Positions 50,361 to 58,781 of a DNA stretch of 64,000 nucleotides are shown here, in pieces. Position numbers and translations under genes: made by a program. The number at the start of each line of letters is the position of its first letter. Position 1 is the first letter of the stretch. This DNA comes from Leucobacter muris (lineage in GTDB: Bacteria > Actinomycetota > Actinomycetes > Actinomycetales > Microbacteriaceae), in contig NZ_CP035037.1 in the NCBI RefSeq assembly GCF_004028235.1, positions 310,001 to 374,000 of the forward strand, in the 5' to 3' direction. The notes beneath the pieces were generated by a model. That model was given only the letters and a program-made list of their open reading frames with translations. It made no database searches and was not told the origin of the DNA.

Positions 50361-51920
50361 GTGACGAGAGAAGACCGTGATGCTGTTCTGTCGACGGCCG
50401 AGGCTCGAACCGGTGAGGCCCGGGCGGTGAAGCGCCGCCCGCGTCTCCTGTGGGGCGCGGCCATCGTGGGGTTCTGGCTGCTCCTGCTGCTCGGCGCGGT
50501 GCTCGTCGGCGCGGCGCTCTGGGTGACGGGCACCTTCGGCCCCATCTCCGTCGATCAGCTGCTCATTCCCTCGGGTGCGGTGCTCGTGCTCGCGTTGCTC
50601 GCGGAGAAGTCGCGGCGCGACCTGCGTCGCAGCGGGGTGCTGCGGGGTCGGCGCGGCTGGGTGCTGCGCGGGATCGCCGCGGTGCTGGTGGTCGCGGTGC
50701 CGGTGGGCGGTGCGGTCGCGTTCGGCTCGACCGTCGGCCTCGGGGCCTACGTGCAGTCCTATGCCCGCGAGGCGTCGGGGGAGGCGACGCTCGCCGGCTA
50801 CTACGTCGTGCCGCGCCACGGTCTGAGCGCGAGCGCCGCGGGCGGGCCCGGCATGCGCGCCGACGGAGGCGGATCCACCGACCCCCGCAACCTCATCGTC
50901 ATCTACCTCGAGTCGGTCGAGAACTCCATGGCCGACGACGAGACCTTCGACAAGAACATGCTCGAGCCCGTGCAGCAGGCCGCCTCCGGCTGGGACTCGA
51001 TCCCGAGCCTCGACCAGTACGAGGGGGTGGCTGGACCATGGCGGGCATCGTGAGCACCCAGTGCGGCATCCCGCTGCGCTCGGGCGGCGCGCTCGGCGAG
51101 AACGTCGATCTCAACGAGCTGGGGTCCGAGGGCAACGAGGTCACGAGCTATCTGCCGAACGCCACGTGCCTGGGCGACGTGCTCGCCCGCGAGGGCTACC
51201 GCAACGTCTTCATGGGCGGAGCCGACGCCGACTTCGCCGGGAAGGGCGCCTTCTTCCGCAGCCACGGGTACGACGAGGTCCACGATCTGCAGGAGTGGCG
51301 CGCAGCGGGCGAGACCGAGATCCGCGACGACTGGGGGCTCTCCGATCGCCGCTTGTTCGAGCGCGCCCGCGAGGAGGTGACCCGCCTCCACGAGGGGAAC
51401 CAGCCATTCAACCTCACGTTGCTCACGCTCGACACCCACGAGGGGCCCCGCGTCTACGACTACTGCAGCTGGGATACCGAAGAGGCCATGACCTCGATCA
51501 CGTTCTGTTCGATGGAACAGGTCGCCGGTTTCGTCGACTACCTCGACGAGACGGGGGGTGCTCGAGGACACGAGCGTCGTACTGATGGGAGATCATCAGA
51601 AACTGCTGGCACCCGGGGCGAGCTTCTGGGACGCGCTGAAAGACCGCGAGGATCGCACGATCTTCAATCGGGTCTGGAGCCCGGACGGGGTGAGGTTCGC
51701 GCGCGACCAGATCGATCAGTTCAGCATGTACCCGACCCTCATCGAGCTGGCCGGCATCGATCTCGACGGACACCGGGCCGGGATCGGCGTCTCAGCCCTC
51801 GCCGACGCCGACGACGTGCCCCGGGGGTCGATGCTCGATCTGCAGGCGAGCGAGTACAGCGCCGTCGTGCAGTCGCGCGCGGCCGGCTTCTACCGCGAGC
51901 TGTGGGACTCCGCGCAGTAG
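50361..51920 (+). pseudogene. LTA-synthase/phosphoglycerol-transferase-like sulfatase, split by two frameshifts
   Basis: Three consecutive frames together encode one normal protein of about 520 residues: membrane helices near the N-terminus (about 30-140), then a sulfatase-type domain with NLIVIYLESVENS, GWTMAGIVSTQCGIPL (nucleophile Thr region), LLTLDTHEGP and VVLMGDHQKL (metal site). The frame is lost at G5 (51023-51027) and again at G6 (51553-51558); adding one G at each restores a continuous reading, including YEGGGWTMAG and ETGGVLEDTS. The family adds glycerol-phosphate to cell-surface polymers. Either an inactive allele, a phase-variable gene or two sequencing length errors. Confidence 0.85.
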
Positions 51921-51956
51921 ACTGGGCGGGTTCGAATCCCCTGAAGGAGTGTGCGC

Positions 51957-52931
51957 ATGCACGTGACGGCCGTGCTGGTCGCCTACAACCGACGCGAGCT
52001 GTTGCGGGAATCCCTCGAAGCGCTCGCGGCGCAGAGTCGACCCGTCGACCGCCTCGTCGTGGTCGACAACGCCTCGGATGACGGCTCGGCCGACGTGGCC
52101 GCCGAACTGCTCGAGCAGTGGGGCACGCGGGCCAGGCTGATCCCGCTCACCGAGAACACGGGGGGCGCGGGCGGGTTCGCGGCGGGAATCGCGGCGGCCG
52201 TCGCCGAGGACTGCATCGACTGGGTCTGGGTGATGGACGACGACACCGTGCCGGGGCCCGACGCGCTCGCCGGAGCGCTCGACGCGCACGAGCGCTACTG
52301 CGCCACCGGACAGGACGACCTCGCCGTCATGGGGTCTCGGGTCGTCTGGACCGACGGCGAAGACCACCCCATGAACACGCCGAAGCCCAAGATCCGAGCC
52401 TCGAACGACGAGCGCTCCCGCGCGGCAGAGGTCGGCTGCATGGAGATCCGCTCGATCTCGTTCGTCTCGGCGTTCCTGCGCGCCGCGCGAGTGCGGGAGC
52501 AAGGGCTGCCCATCGCCGACTACTTCCTCTGGAACGACGACTTCGAGTACTCGGCCAGACTGCTGCGCGGCGCGCGCGGGCTCTTCGTACCGGGATCCGT
52601 GGTCACCCACAAGACGGCCAAGCGCGGCTCGAGCGACGCCGATCCGGGCCCCCGCTTCTACTACGAGGTGCGCAACAAGCTGTGGGTGTTCCGCCTCTCG
52701 AAGGCGCTCTACGGCTGGGAGAAGCTGCTGTACGTCGCCGCGACCGCGCGTCGCTGGGTGCGCACCCTCCGGGCCTCCTCCGATCGTGCGCAGCTGCGCG
52801 ACTGCCTGCGTCGCGGCTGGCGCGACGGCTGGCTGCGTTCGCCGCGCACGACGCGCGAGGTGCTGCGCGACACGGGCGTGCCGGTCGACGTGATGATCGA
52901 GGTCGAGCGCCTCTCGAAGTCGGCCCGGTAG
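51957..52931 (+). CDS. GT2-family glycosyltransferase
   Basis: 324 residues; AAGGAG lies seven bases before the ATG at 51957 (a GTG at 51951 is too close). GT-A fold: VTAVLVAYNRRELLRESLEA, VDNASDDGS, NTGGAGGFAAG and the metal-binding WVMDDDT, then FLWNDDFEYSAR as in galactofuranosyl- and rhamnosyl-transferases of the WbbL/GlfT sort. Cytoplasmic, probably extends the wall polymer. It resembles the GT2 protein at 56203-57093 in layout. Confidence 0.92.
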   Translation: MHVTAVLVAYNRRELLRESLEALAAQSRPVDRLVVVDNASDDGSADVAAELLEQWGTRARLIPLTENTGGAGGFAAGIAAAVAEDCIDWVWVMDDDTVPGPDALAGALDAHERYCATGQDDLAVMGSRVVWTDGEDHPMNTPKPKIRASNDERSRAAEVGCMEIRSISFVSAFLRAARVREQGLPIADYFLWNDDFEYSARLLRGARGLFVPGSVVTHKTAKRGSSDADPGPRFYYEVRNKLWVFRLSKALYGWEKLLYVAATARRWVRTLRASSDRAQLRDCLRRGWRDGWLRSPRTTREVLRDTGVPVDVMIEVERLSKSAR

Positions 52932-52938
52932 GTGACCC

Positions 52939-53799
52939 GTGCACCAGCGATCGTCGCAGGCCGCCTTCTCGCTGCTGCTGCCCGTGTACGCGGGGGACGA
53001 CCCCGGTTTTCTGCGCCTCGCGTTCGAGAGCTCCGTGCAGGGGCAGAGCCTGCGACCCGCGGAAGCGGTGATCGTGCAGGACGGCCCCGTGCCCGACGCG
53101 CTCGCGCGGGAGATCGAGCGGATCGGCGCTGATAGCCCCATCCCGGTGAACGTCGTGCTGCTGCCCGAGAACCGCGGCCTCACCGAGGCGCTCAACGCCG
53201 GTCTCGCCGCGTGCGCCCAGCCCGTCGTGGCGCGCATGGACGCCGACGACGTCTCGCTGCCCGGGCGCTTCGAGCGCCAGTGGGCGCTGCTGCAGCAGGG
53301 GTTCGACCTCGTCGGCACGGGGATGGTCGAGTTCGAGCACGATCCCGACCGGCCCGCCTCCACGCGCGTGCCGCCGGTCGGCTCCGAGCGCATCCGCGAG
53401 CACGCCCGCACCCACAACCCCTTCAACCACCCCACCATGATGTACCGCCTCGAGGCCCTCGACCGTGTGGGCCGCTACCAGCCCTTCGGCAAGATGGAGG
53501 ACTACTGGCTGGGGATCCGGCTGATCGACGACGGCGCCCGCGTCGAGAACATCGCCGACCCGCTGCTCGCGTATCGCGTGGGCTCGGGGGCCTTCGCGCG
53601 TCGCGGCGGCTGGGTCGAGGCGCGCACGGAGTGGCGACTGCAGCGGGAGCTGTTGCGCATGGGCTTCGTGACGCGCGGACAGTACCTGCGCAACGTGGTC
53701 ATGAAGGGCGTCTACCGCCTCATGCCGGCCTCGGTGAAGCGCGTGCTCTTCCGCGGGCTAATCGGCCGGGGTCTGCCGGGGGATCGCACCGCGGGCTGA
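52939..53799 (+). CDS. GT2-family glycosyltransferase
   Basis: 286 residues from a GTG at 52939, seven bases after the preceding stop, with AGGTGA as ribosome site. GT-A motifs: FSLLLPVYAGDDPGFLRLAF, IVQDGPV, ENRGLTEALNAGL, ARMDADDVSLPGRFERQ and NHPTMMYR. The AMDADD-type metal site is intact. Probably co-transcribed with the upstream GT2 gene; converges on the acyltransferase gene. Confidence 0.92.
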   Translation: MHQRSSQAAFSLLLPVYAGDDPGFLRLAFESSVQGQSLRPAEAVIVQDGPVPDALAREIERIGADSPIPVNVVLLPENRGLTEALNAGLAACAQPVVARMDADDVSLPGRFERQWALLQQGFDLVGTGMVEFEHDPDRPASTRVPPVGSERIREHARTHNPFNHPTMMYRLEALDRVGRYQPFGKMEDYWLGIRLIDDGARVENIADPLLAYRVGSGAFARRGGWVEARTEWRLQRELLRMGFVTRGQYLRNVVMKGVYRLMPASVKRVLFRGLIGRGLPGDRTAG

Positions 53800-53834
53800 T
53801 CGCCGGGCCGGGCCTCGGGCCGGACGCGCGGAGC

Positions 53835-56087
53835 TCAGACCACTGAGAACTCGGGGTCGGGCAGCGGTTCCTCCGATTCGTCGGCCGGCGCCTCCTCCTC
53901 GCCGGGCTGCGCGTCCTCCGCGGCCGGATCCGCGCCCGCGGACTCCCAGCTCAGCGCCTGGGCGATCGCCGCGAGCAGCCGCTCCTCGAGCGCGGCACGC
54001 ATGGTCGCGGTGTAGGCGATCGTGAGGTGGTTGTCGTCGAGGTAGACGTTGACGTTGCCGATGACGGCCTTGCAGACATCGTCGGGGCAGATGAGGTCGG
54101 TGATGTCGACCGCCGCCACTCCCGCTCCCACGACGGCCTCGAGCGGGTTCACCGCGGCGAGCGCCTGCGAGCGCTGCACGTCGCACTCGTCCGCTTCGCG
54201 AGCCTGCTCGACGCAGACGTAGTTGTCGAAGGTGAACCGGGGGTTGTCGCGCAGCAGCACCGTCGCGATGCCCTGCTGCCGGAGGATCTCGAGGGTCTGG
54301 TCCTGCCCTTCGACGAACCGCTCCTGCTCGCCCGCGTCGAGCTCGGCATCCGGGTCGGTCGGCCACGCGGTGGTGCCGACCGAGATGACGAGGTCGGGTG
54401 AGAACTCGGTGAGGAACTCCATGAGTTCCACGTTCCACTGCAGGCACTCCTCGCCGAAGGCGGGATCGGCGTAGAGGTCGGCGCTGCGAAGGGTGAACTC
54501 GCAACCTCCCATGAGGGGCGAGACAAGACGCCACCCCTGCTCCTCGGCGATCTCGCTGAGGGGCACGAGCCACTGCTCGGGGTGGGAATTGCCGACCACC
54601 GCGATGGTCATCGACGGGTCTTCGAAGCCGTTCTCCGAGCACCGGTCGCGCATATTGTGGGAGAGGAAGGGCAGGTCCGGCGAGTTGCAGTTCTGCGGCA
54701 GGCCACCCCACTGCGCGTCGAGCTCGGTCGGCAGCGGGATGCGGGGCGCGCTGTCATCCCATTCACCGTTCCAGTCGGGCAGCAGCACCGCGGCGCCCGG
54801 GTTGCTGCGCAGCAGCTCGGCCTGCGACACGTCGGCGAGGTCGCGGGCCTGCTGGGCGGCGGAGTGCTGCAGCGCTGTGAGCGGCACCGCGACCAGCGCG
54901 ACGGAGAGCAGGATCACGAGGAAGCCGCGCACGTCGCTGCGGTTCGCCCACTCGCTGCGTCTCACGCGCGCGTCGACGAGCCAGGTGAGCAGGCGGGCGA
55001 GCGCGATCGAGACGAGGATCAGCACGAGCCCGCCGAAGAAGCCGAGCGGCTCACCGCGGCGGGCGATGAGGGTGAGCACGAGGATCGGCCAGTGCACGAG
55101 GTAGAGCGCGTAAGCGTCGCGTCCGAGTGCGAGCACGGGCTTCGTCTCGAGCAGCACCGAGGGGCCGAAACCTCGTTCGTCGGAGGCGCCGGCGAGGATG
55201 ATGGCGGCGACCGCGAGCACCGGCCACAGGGCAAGATAGCCGGGGAATCCGCCCTGTACGTCGAGCACCATGCCGCAGGCGAGGAGGGCGACGAGGCCTC
55301 CCCAGCCGATGACCGCGCTGAGCACGCGGGGCAGGCTGATCCAGGGCAGCACGATGGCGAGGACGGACCCCGCGGCGAACTCCCACAGGCGAGCGCCGGT
55401 GTTGAAGTAGGCGCTCTCCTGATGCGCCTGCGTGGTGATGACGGAGTAGGCGAGGGATGCTGCGAAGAGGAGCAGGAAGCAGACCAGGGCGACCAGACGC
55501 ACACTGCGGCGGCCCAGTGCCCACCGGATGAACGCGATCGCGGCGAACAGCAGGGGCCAGAGGAAGAAGACCTGGCCCTGCACGGAGAGCGACCAGAAAT
55601 GCTGCAGGGGGCTGGCGAGCGATGTGTCGGCGTAGTAGTCGACCGACTCGGCCGCGAGCGCCCAGTTCTCGTAGTAGAACAGCGATGCCCAGGCGTGGCG
55701 CCAGAGGTCCTGGTGGCCGGAGGCCGGCAGCACGAACGAGCCGGCGACGACGGTCGCCGCGATGACGACGGACGCGGCGGGCAGCAGGCGCTTGAAGGTG
55801 CGGATCCACTGCCCGACGACTGCGAGGGGCCGGCCTGCCTCGAGACGGCGGATGAACGATCCGGTGAGGAAGAACGCCGAGATCATGAGGAAGGCGTCGA
55901 CGCCGCCCGAGACGCGATCGAGCCAGACGTGGTAGACCACCACGAGCAGCACCGCGACGGCGCGCAGGCCGTCGATGTCCTTGCGATACCGCGGCGCGGA
56001 GGTGCCGCTCGCGGGTCGCGACCGGGGTGCCCGCTCCGCGACAGGTGTTCTCGGCGCCGACGGCGCGAGGGGTGGAGCAGGCATCAT
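53835..56087 (-). CDS. Acyltransferase 3 with fused SGNH hydrolase domain (OafA-like)
   Basis: 750 residues. An N-terminal acyltransferase-3 domain has about 10-11 helices (RKDIDGLRAVAVLLVVVYHV with the family His; FYYENW; FWSLSVQGQVFF), followed by an extracellular SGNH domain with AVVGNSHPEQW (catalytic Ser) and DDNHLTIAYT (Asp-x-x-His). An acidic tail ends the protein. Such fusions O-acetylate surface polysaccharides. Two consecutive ATGs start it at 56087. Transcribed in the same direction as the upstream GT2 gene, 115 bases away. Confidence 0.93.
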   Translation of the reverse strand: MMPAPPLAPSAPRTPVAERAPRSRPASGTSAPRYRKDIDGLRAVAVLLVVVYHVWLDRVSGGVDAFLMISAFFLTGSFIRRLEAGRPLAVVGQWIRTFKRLLPAASVVIAATVVAGSFVLPASGHQDLWRHAWASLFYYENWALAAESVDYYADTSLASPLQHFWSLSVQGQVFFLWPLLFAAIAFIRWALGRRSVRLVALVCFLLLFAASLAYSVITTQAHQESAYFNTGARLWEFAAGSVLAIVLPWISLPRVLSAVIGWGGLVALLACGMVLDVQGGFPGYLALWPVLAVAAIILAGASDERGFGPSVLLETKPVLALGRDAYALYLVHWPILVLTLIARRGEPLGFFGGLVLILVSIALARLLTWLVDARVRRSEWANRSDVRGFLVILLSVALVAVPLTALQHSAAQQARDLADVSQAELLRSNPGAAVLLPDWNGEWDDSAPRIPLPTELDAQWGGLPQNCNSPDLPFLSHNMRDRCSENGFEDPSMTIAVVGNSHPEQWLVPLSEIAEEQGWRLVSPLMGGCEFTLRSADLYADPAFGEECLQWNVELMEFLTEFSPDLVISVGTTAWPTDPDAELDAGEQERFVEGQDQTLEILRQQGIATVLLRDNPRFTFDNYVCVEQAREADECDVQRSQALAAVNPLEAVVGAGVAAVDITDLICPDDVCKAVIGNVNVYLDDNHLTIAYTATMRAALEERLLAAIAQALSWESAGADPAAEDAQPGEEEAPADESEEPLPDPEFSVV

Positions 56088-56202
56088 TCAAGTATTGCAT
56101 CGGACGCGGCCGAGCGAACTGAACAGCGTCCAGAGAGCGGTCTTGCTCGACGTGTTCGAGCGGCGCCCCGCCCCGTCGGCCGGTCGACGAGAGTCGAGCG
56201 GT

Positions 56203-57093
56203 CTACACCACCCGGTCGACCTGCGGGTCGAAGCGGAAGCCCTCCCAGAGCTTCTTGATCATCTGCTTCTGCAGCCTGCGCTTCACCCGGCCGCGGCGCA
56301 TGCCGACGACCACCTGCGCCGCGAACATGAAGAAGTGCGGCAGCGATTGGTGGTGCCGTCGATAGGACGCCTGATTGCGGATGCCGTAGGCGAACTTCCA
56401 GGCGTTCTTGTCGTCGATCATGCCGAAGTTGACGCCCTGATTCACGCCCATGTCGTGCACGGTGACGCTGTCGAGCACCTGCACCCCCGCGCACTCCTTC
56501 GAGAGTCGCAGGGTGTACTCGGAGTCGTCGAACCAGATGAAGTACTCCTTGTAGGGCAGCCCGTAGCGCTCGATCGCCCAGCGGGGGATGAGCACCGAGA
56601 CGAACGAGCAGCTCGTCACCATGACCGAGTTCTGACCGATCGCGAGCAGCCGGCCCCAATCCCACGTGGGCACGGGGTTGTTCATCTCGCAGATGGTGCC
56701 GTCGATGTACTTGACGACCGAGCAGGCGAACGGCATCTGCTCGCCGAGCTCCGACGCCGCCGCGTCGAAGCCAGCGATGAGCTTCTCGAGGGCGTCGGGC
56801 TCGGGGTAGCCGTCGTCGTCCATGATCCAGACGAAATCGGCCCCGAGCTCGTAGCCCCGCCGCATGCCTGCCGAGAAGCCGCCGGCGCCGCCCGAGTTGG
56901 TGGGCAGCGACACGATCTCGAGATCCAGACTCGACTCGAGCGATGCGAGGTAGTCCCCGGTGCCATCGGTCGACGCATTGTCGACGATCACGAGCGACGA
57001 GGGCGCGTGCGACTGCGCCTCGATCGAGGCGATCACCGTCTTGAGCTTGTCGAGCCGATTGAACGTGACGACGACTGCGGCTACGCGTGCCAT
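56203..57093 (-). CDS. GT2-family glycosyltransferase
   Basis: 296 residues from the ATG at 57091-57093, which lies inside the end of the upstream gene (13-base overlap) after GGAG. GT-A motifs: VAAVVVTFNRLDKLKTVIAS, VDNASTDGTGDYL, NSGGAGGFSAGM, FVWIMDDDGYPEPDAL and YFIWFDDSEYTLR. Close to rhamnosyl/galactofuranosyl transferases. The basic C-terminus may be membrane-associated. Confidence 0.92.
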   Translation of the reverse strand: MARVAAVVVTFNRLDKLKTVIASIEAQSHAPSSLVIVDNASTDGTGDYLASLESSLDLEIVSLPTNSGGAGGFSAGMRRGYELGADFVWIMDDDGYPEPDALEKLIAGFDAAASELGEQMPFACSVVKYIDGTICEMNNPVPTWDWGRLLAIGQNSVMVTSCSFVSVLIPRWAIERYGLPYKEYFIWFDDSEYTLRLSKECAGVQVLDSVTVHDMGVNQGVNFGMIDDKNAWKFAYGIRNQASYRRHHQSLPHFFMFAAQVVVGMRRGRVKRRLQKQMIKKLWEGFRFDPQVDRVV

Positions 57094-58736
57094 TGTGCGA
57101 GGGTCTCCTTCATCCATTGGTGTGCGCTCTGCAGGTCGCTGAACTCGGCCACGCGGTCGCGCTGCTCGGCCCATCGCAGCTCGCGCAGCTTCTCGCTCGC
57201 CGCGAGTCTCGACACCGCGCGGGCGGCGGCGGTGATGAACGGTCGAGCCGGGCGGGGCGCGAGCATCTCGCCCTGCACGATCGTGCGCTGGGATCCGACA
57301 TCGGCCGAGAGCACCGGCACTCCGGCGGCGACGGCTTCGAAGGTGGTGAGGGTGAGGCCCTCGTTGATCGAGGTCACGACGAGCAGATCGGTGCGCCCGA
57401 GGGTGTCCGAGACCGGGGTGTCCTCGTAGCGCTGTTCGATGACCCCGCGCAGGCCGAACCGGTCGATGAGACCATCGACGATGTCGCGCATCTCGCCATC
57501 TCCGTGCATGATCGCGTGGAACGGCTCGCCCGTCTTCCGCAGGCGGTGCACGAGCATCAGGAACACATCGGGTCGTTTCTGGCGCGAGAGCCGCCCGACG
57601 AACGAGACCGTGAACGGTGCTCGGGGGTCCCGCGGCTCGAATCCGATCGTGCCGTCGACCGTGAGCGTGGTGAGGGGCGCGAGCGCGATCTTGCCCTCGT
57701 CGATGCCCTGCACCTCGGTGAGCCAGCGCACGAGCTCGGGCGAGATGGCGTGGTGGGTGTCGATGAACGCGTCATACTGCGCCGCGATGCCGGGGTAGCC
57801 GCCCCCCAGGTACTCGACGATGTGCAGCGAGTCGGCGACGGGCAGCTCGGGGCGGTGGCGCTTGATCCACGGCAGGCTGAGGTAGAGCCACTGGCAGTGG
57901 TGCAGCGATGCCCCGACGAAGCGGAAGTTCTCGAGCAGGGCGTGCGCGAGTGCGATGTCGAGCCGGTGGAGATGCTCGCGGAAGCTCAGCGCGACGACGA
58001 CGCAGCCCTCGAGCTCGGGACGGGTGAGCCAGGGGTGCACGGAGTTCTGATCGGTCACCACGACGGGCAGCAGCCCGGCGTCCTTGGCGAGCTGGATCGA
58101 CTCGACGGCCCAGCGCTCGGCGCCGCCGGTCTGCAACCAGTGCAGACCGAAGAGCACCGCGGCCGGGGCGTCGGCGGGAGGCGCGGCCGGCGCGTGGGGC
58201 CAGGCGTCGATGACGGGGGCGCTCTCCTCGGCGGATCGGCACTCGGGATAGCGGGGCAGCGGGCCCGAGATCGCCCGCTCGCGGCGGCGCATGATGGTCT
58301 CGCGCACGGTGTCGAGCACCACCGGTGCGCGGCGCTCGAGCTCCCGGTAGACGCGTCGGGGGATCGAGGCAGGGGCCGGCGGCTCAGTGGTGGCGGGGGT
58401 GGCGTCGCGGTGACCCAGCCGGATCCACCGAATCACCGGCCGGTCGGGCGGTGACGCCTGGATCGAGCCGACCGCGAGGCTGCGAGCGTGCACCGTCCGG
58501 TGCGGCTCGCCGTGCGCGATCGCGGTGCCGTCGACGGTCGACCCGTCGGTGAGCGCGGGCATCTGCGCGATCTCACCGATGCCGACGCGCAGCTCGAGGC
58601 GGGCGCCCGGGTTGCGCAGCGCGTGATAGTTCGCGGCGGCGACGAGCTGCGCGCGCTGCAGCTCGGTGAGTTCGGCCGCAGCGGCTTCGTCGGCTGCGGC
58701 GATATCGAAGAGCGGCGAGCGGTCGATCGTGTTCAT
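57081..58736 (-). CDS. GT4-family glycosyltransferase with a long N-terminal extension
   Basis: 551 residues. The last ~360 residues are a GT-B transferase: FGLHWLQTGGAERWAVESIQ, SFVGRLSRQKRPDVFLML, MHGDGEMRDI and SINEGLTLTTFEAVAAGVPV with the conserved ExxxxxxxE. The first ~190 residues are not recognised and include a Pro-rich stretch, perhaps a docking part. The ATG at 58734-58736 is nine bases after TAAGCT; a GTG at 58743-58745 is an alternative. Confidence 0.88.
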   Translation of the reverse strand: MNTIDRSPLFDIAAADEAAAAELTELQRAQLVAAANYHALRNPGARLELRVGIGEIAQMPALTDGSTVDGTAIAHGEPHRTVHARSLAVGSIQASPPDRPVIRWIRLGHRDATPATTEPPAPASIPRRVYRELERRAPVVLDTVRETIMRRRERAISGPLPRYPECRSAEESAPVIDAWPHAPAAPPADAPAAVLFGLHWLQTGGAERWAVESIQLAKDAGLLPVVVTDQNSVHPWLTRPELEGCVVVALSFREHLHRLDIALAHALLENFRFVGASLHHCQWLYLSLPWIKRHRPELPVADSLHIVEYLGGGYPGIAAQYDAFIDTHHAISPELVRWLTEVQGIDEGKIALAPLTTLTVDGTIGFEPRDPRAPFTVSFVGRLSRQKRPDVFLMLVHRLRKTGEPFHAIMHGDGEMRDIVDGLIDRFGLRGVIEQRYEDTPVSDTLGRTDLLVVTSINEGLTLTTFEAVAAGVPVLSADVGSQRTIVQGEMLAPRPARPFITAAARAVSRLAASEKLRELRWAEQRDRVAEFSDLQSAHQWMKETLAQWHA

Positions 58737-58745
58737 TGACTCCAC

Positions 58746-58751
58746 AGCTTA
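58746..58751 (-). promoter_or_regulatory. Candidate internal -10 box before the GT4 gene
   Basis: TAAGCT on the minus strand, nine bases ahead of the ATG, in the 45-base gap after the DUF6541 gene. Confidence 0.3.
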
Positions 58752-58781
58752 GCCGGAGTTGGCGGGGAGGCTGCCCGGCCG

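Noticed and set aside
50361..51920. Programmed ribosomal frameshifting in the sulfatase-like gene
   Set aside because: No slippery heptamer with a downstream structure was recognised. Two shifts at plain G runs are more simply explained by indels or base-calling errors.
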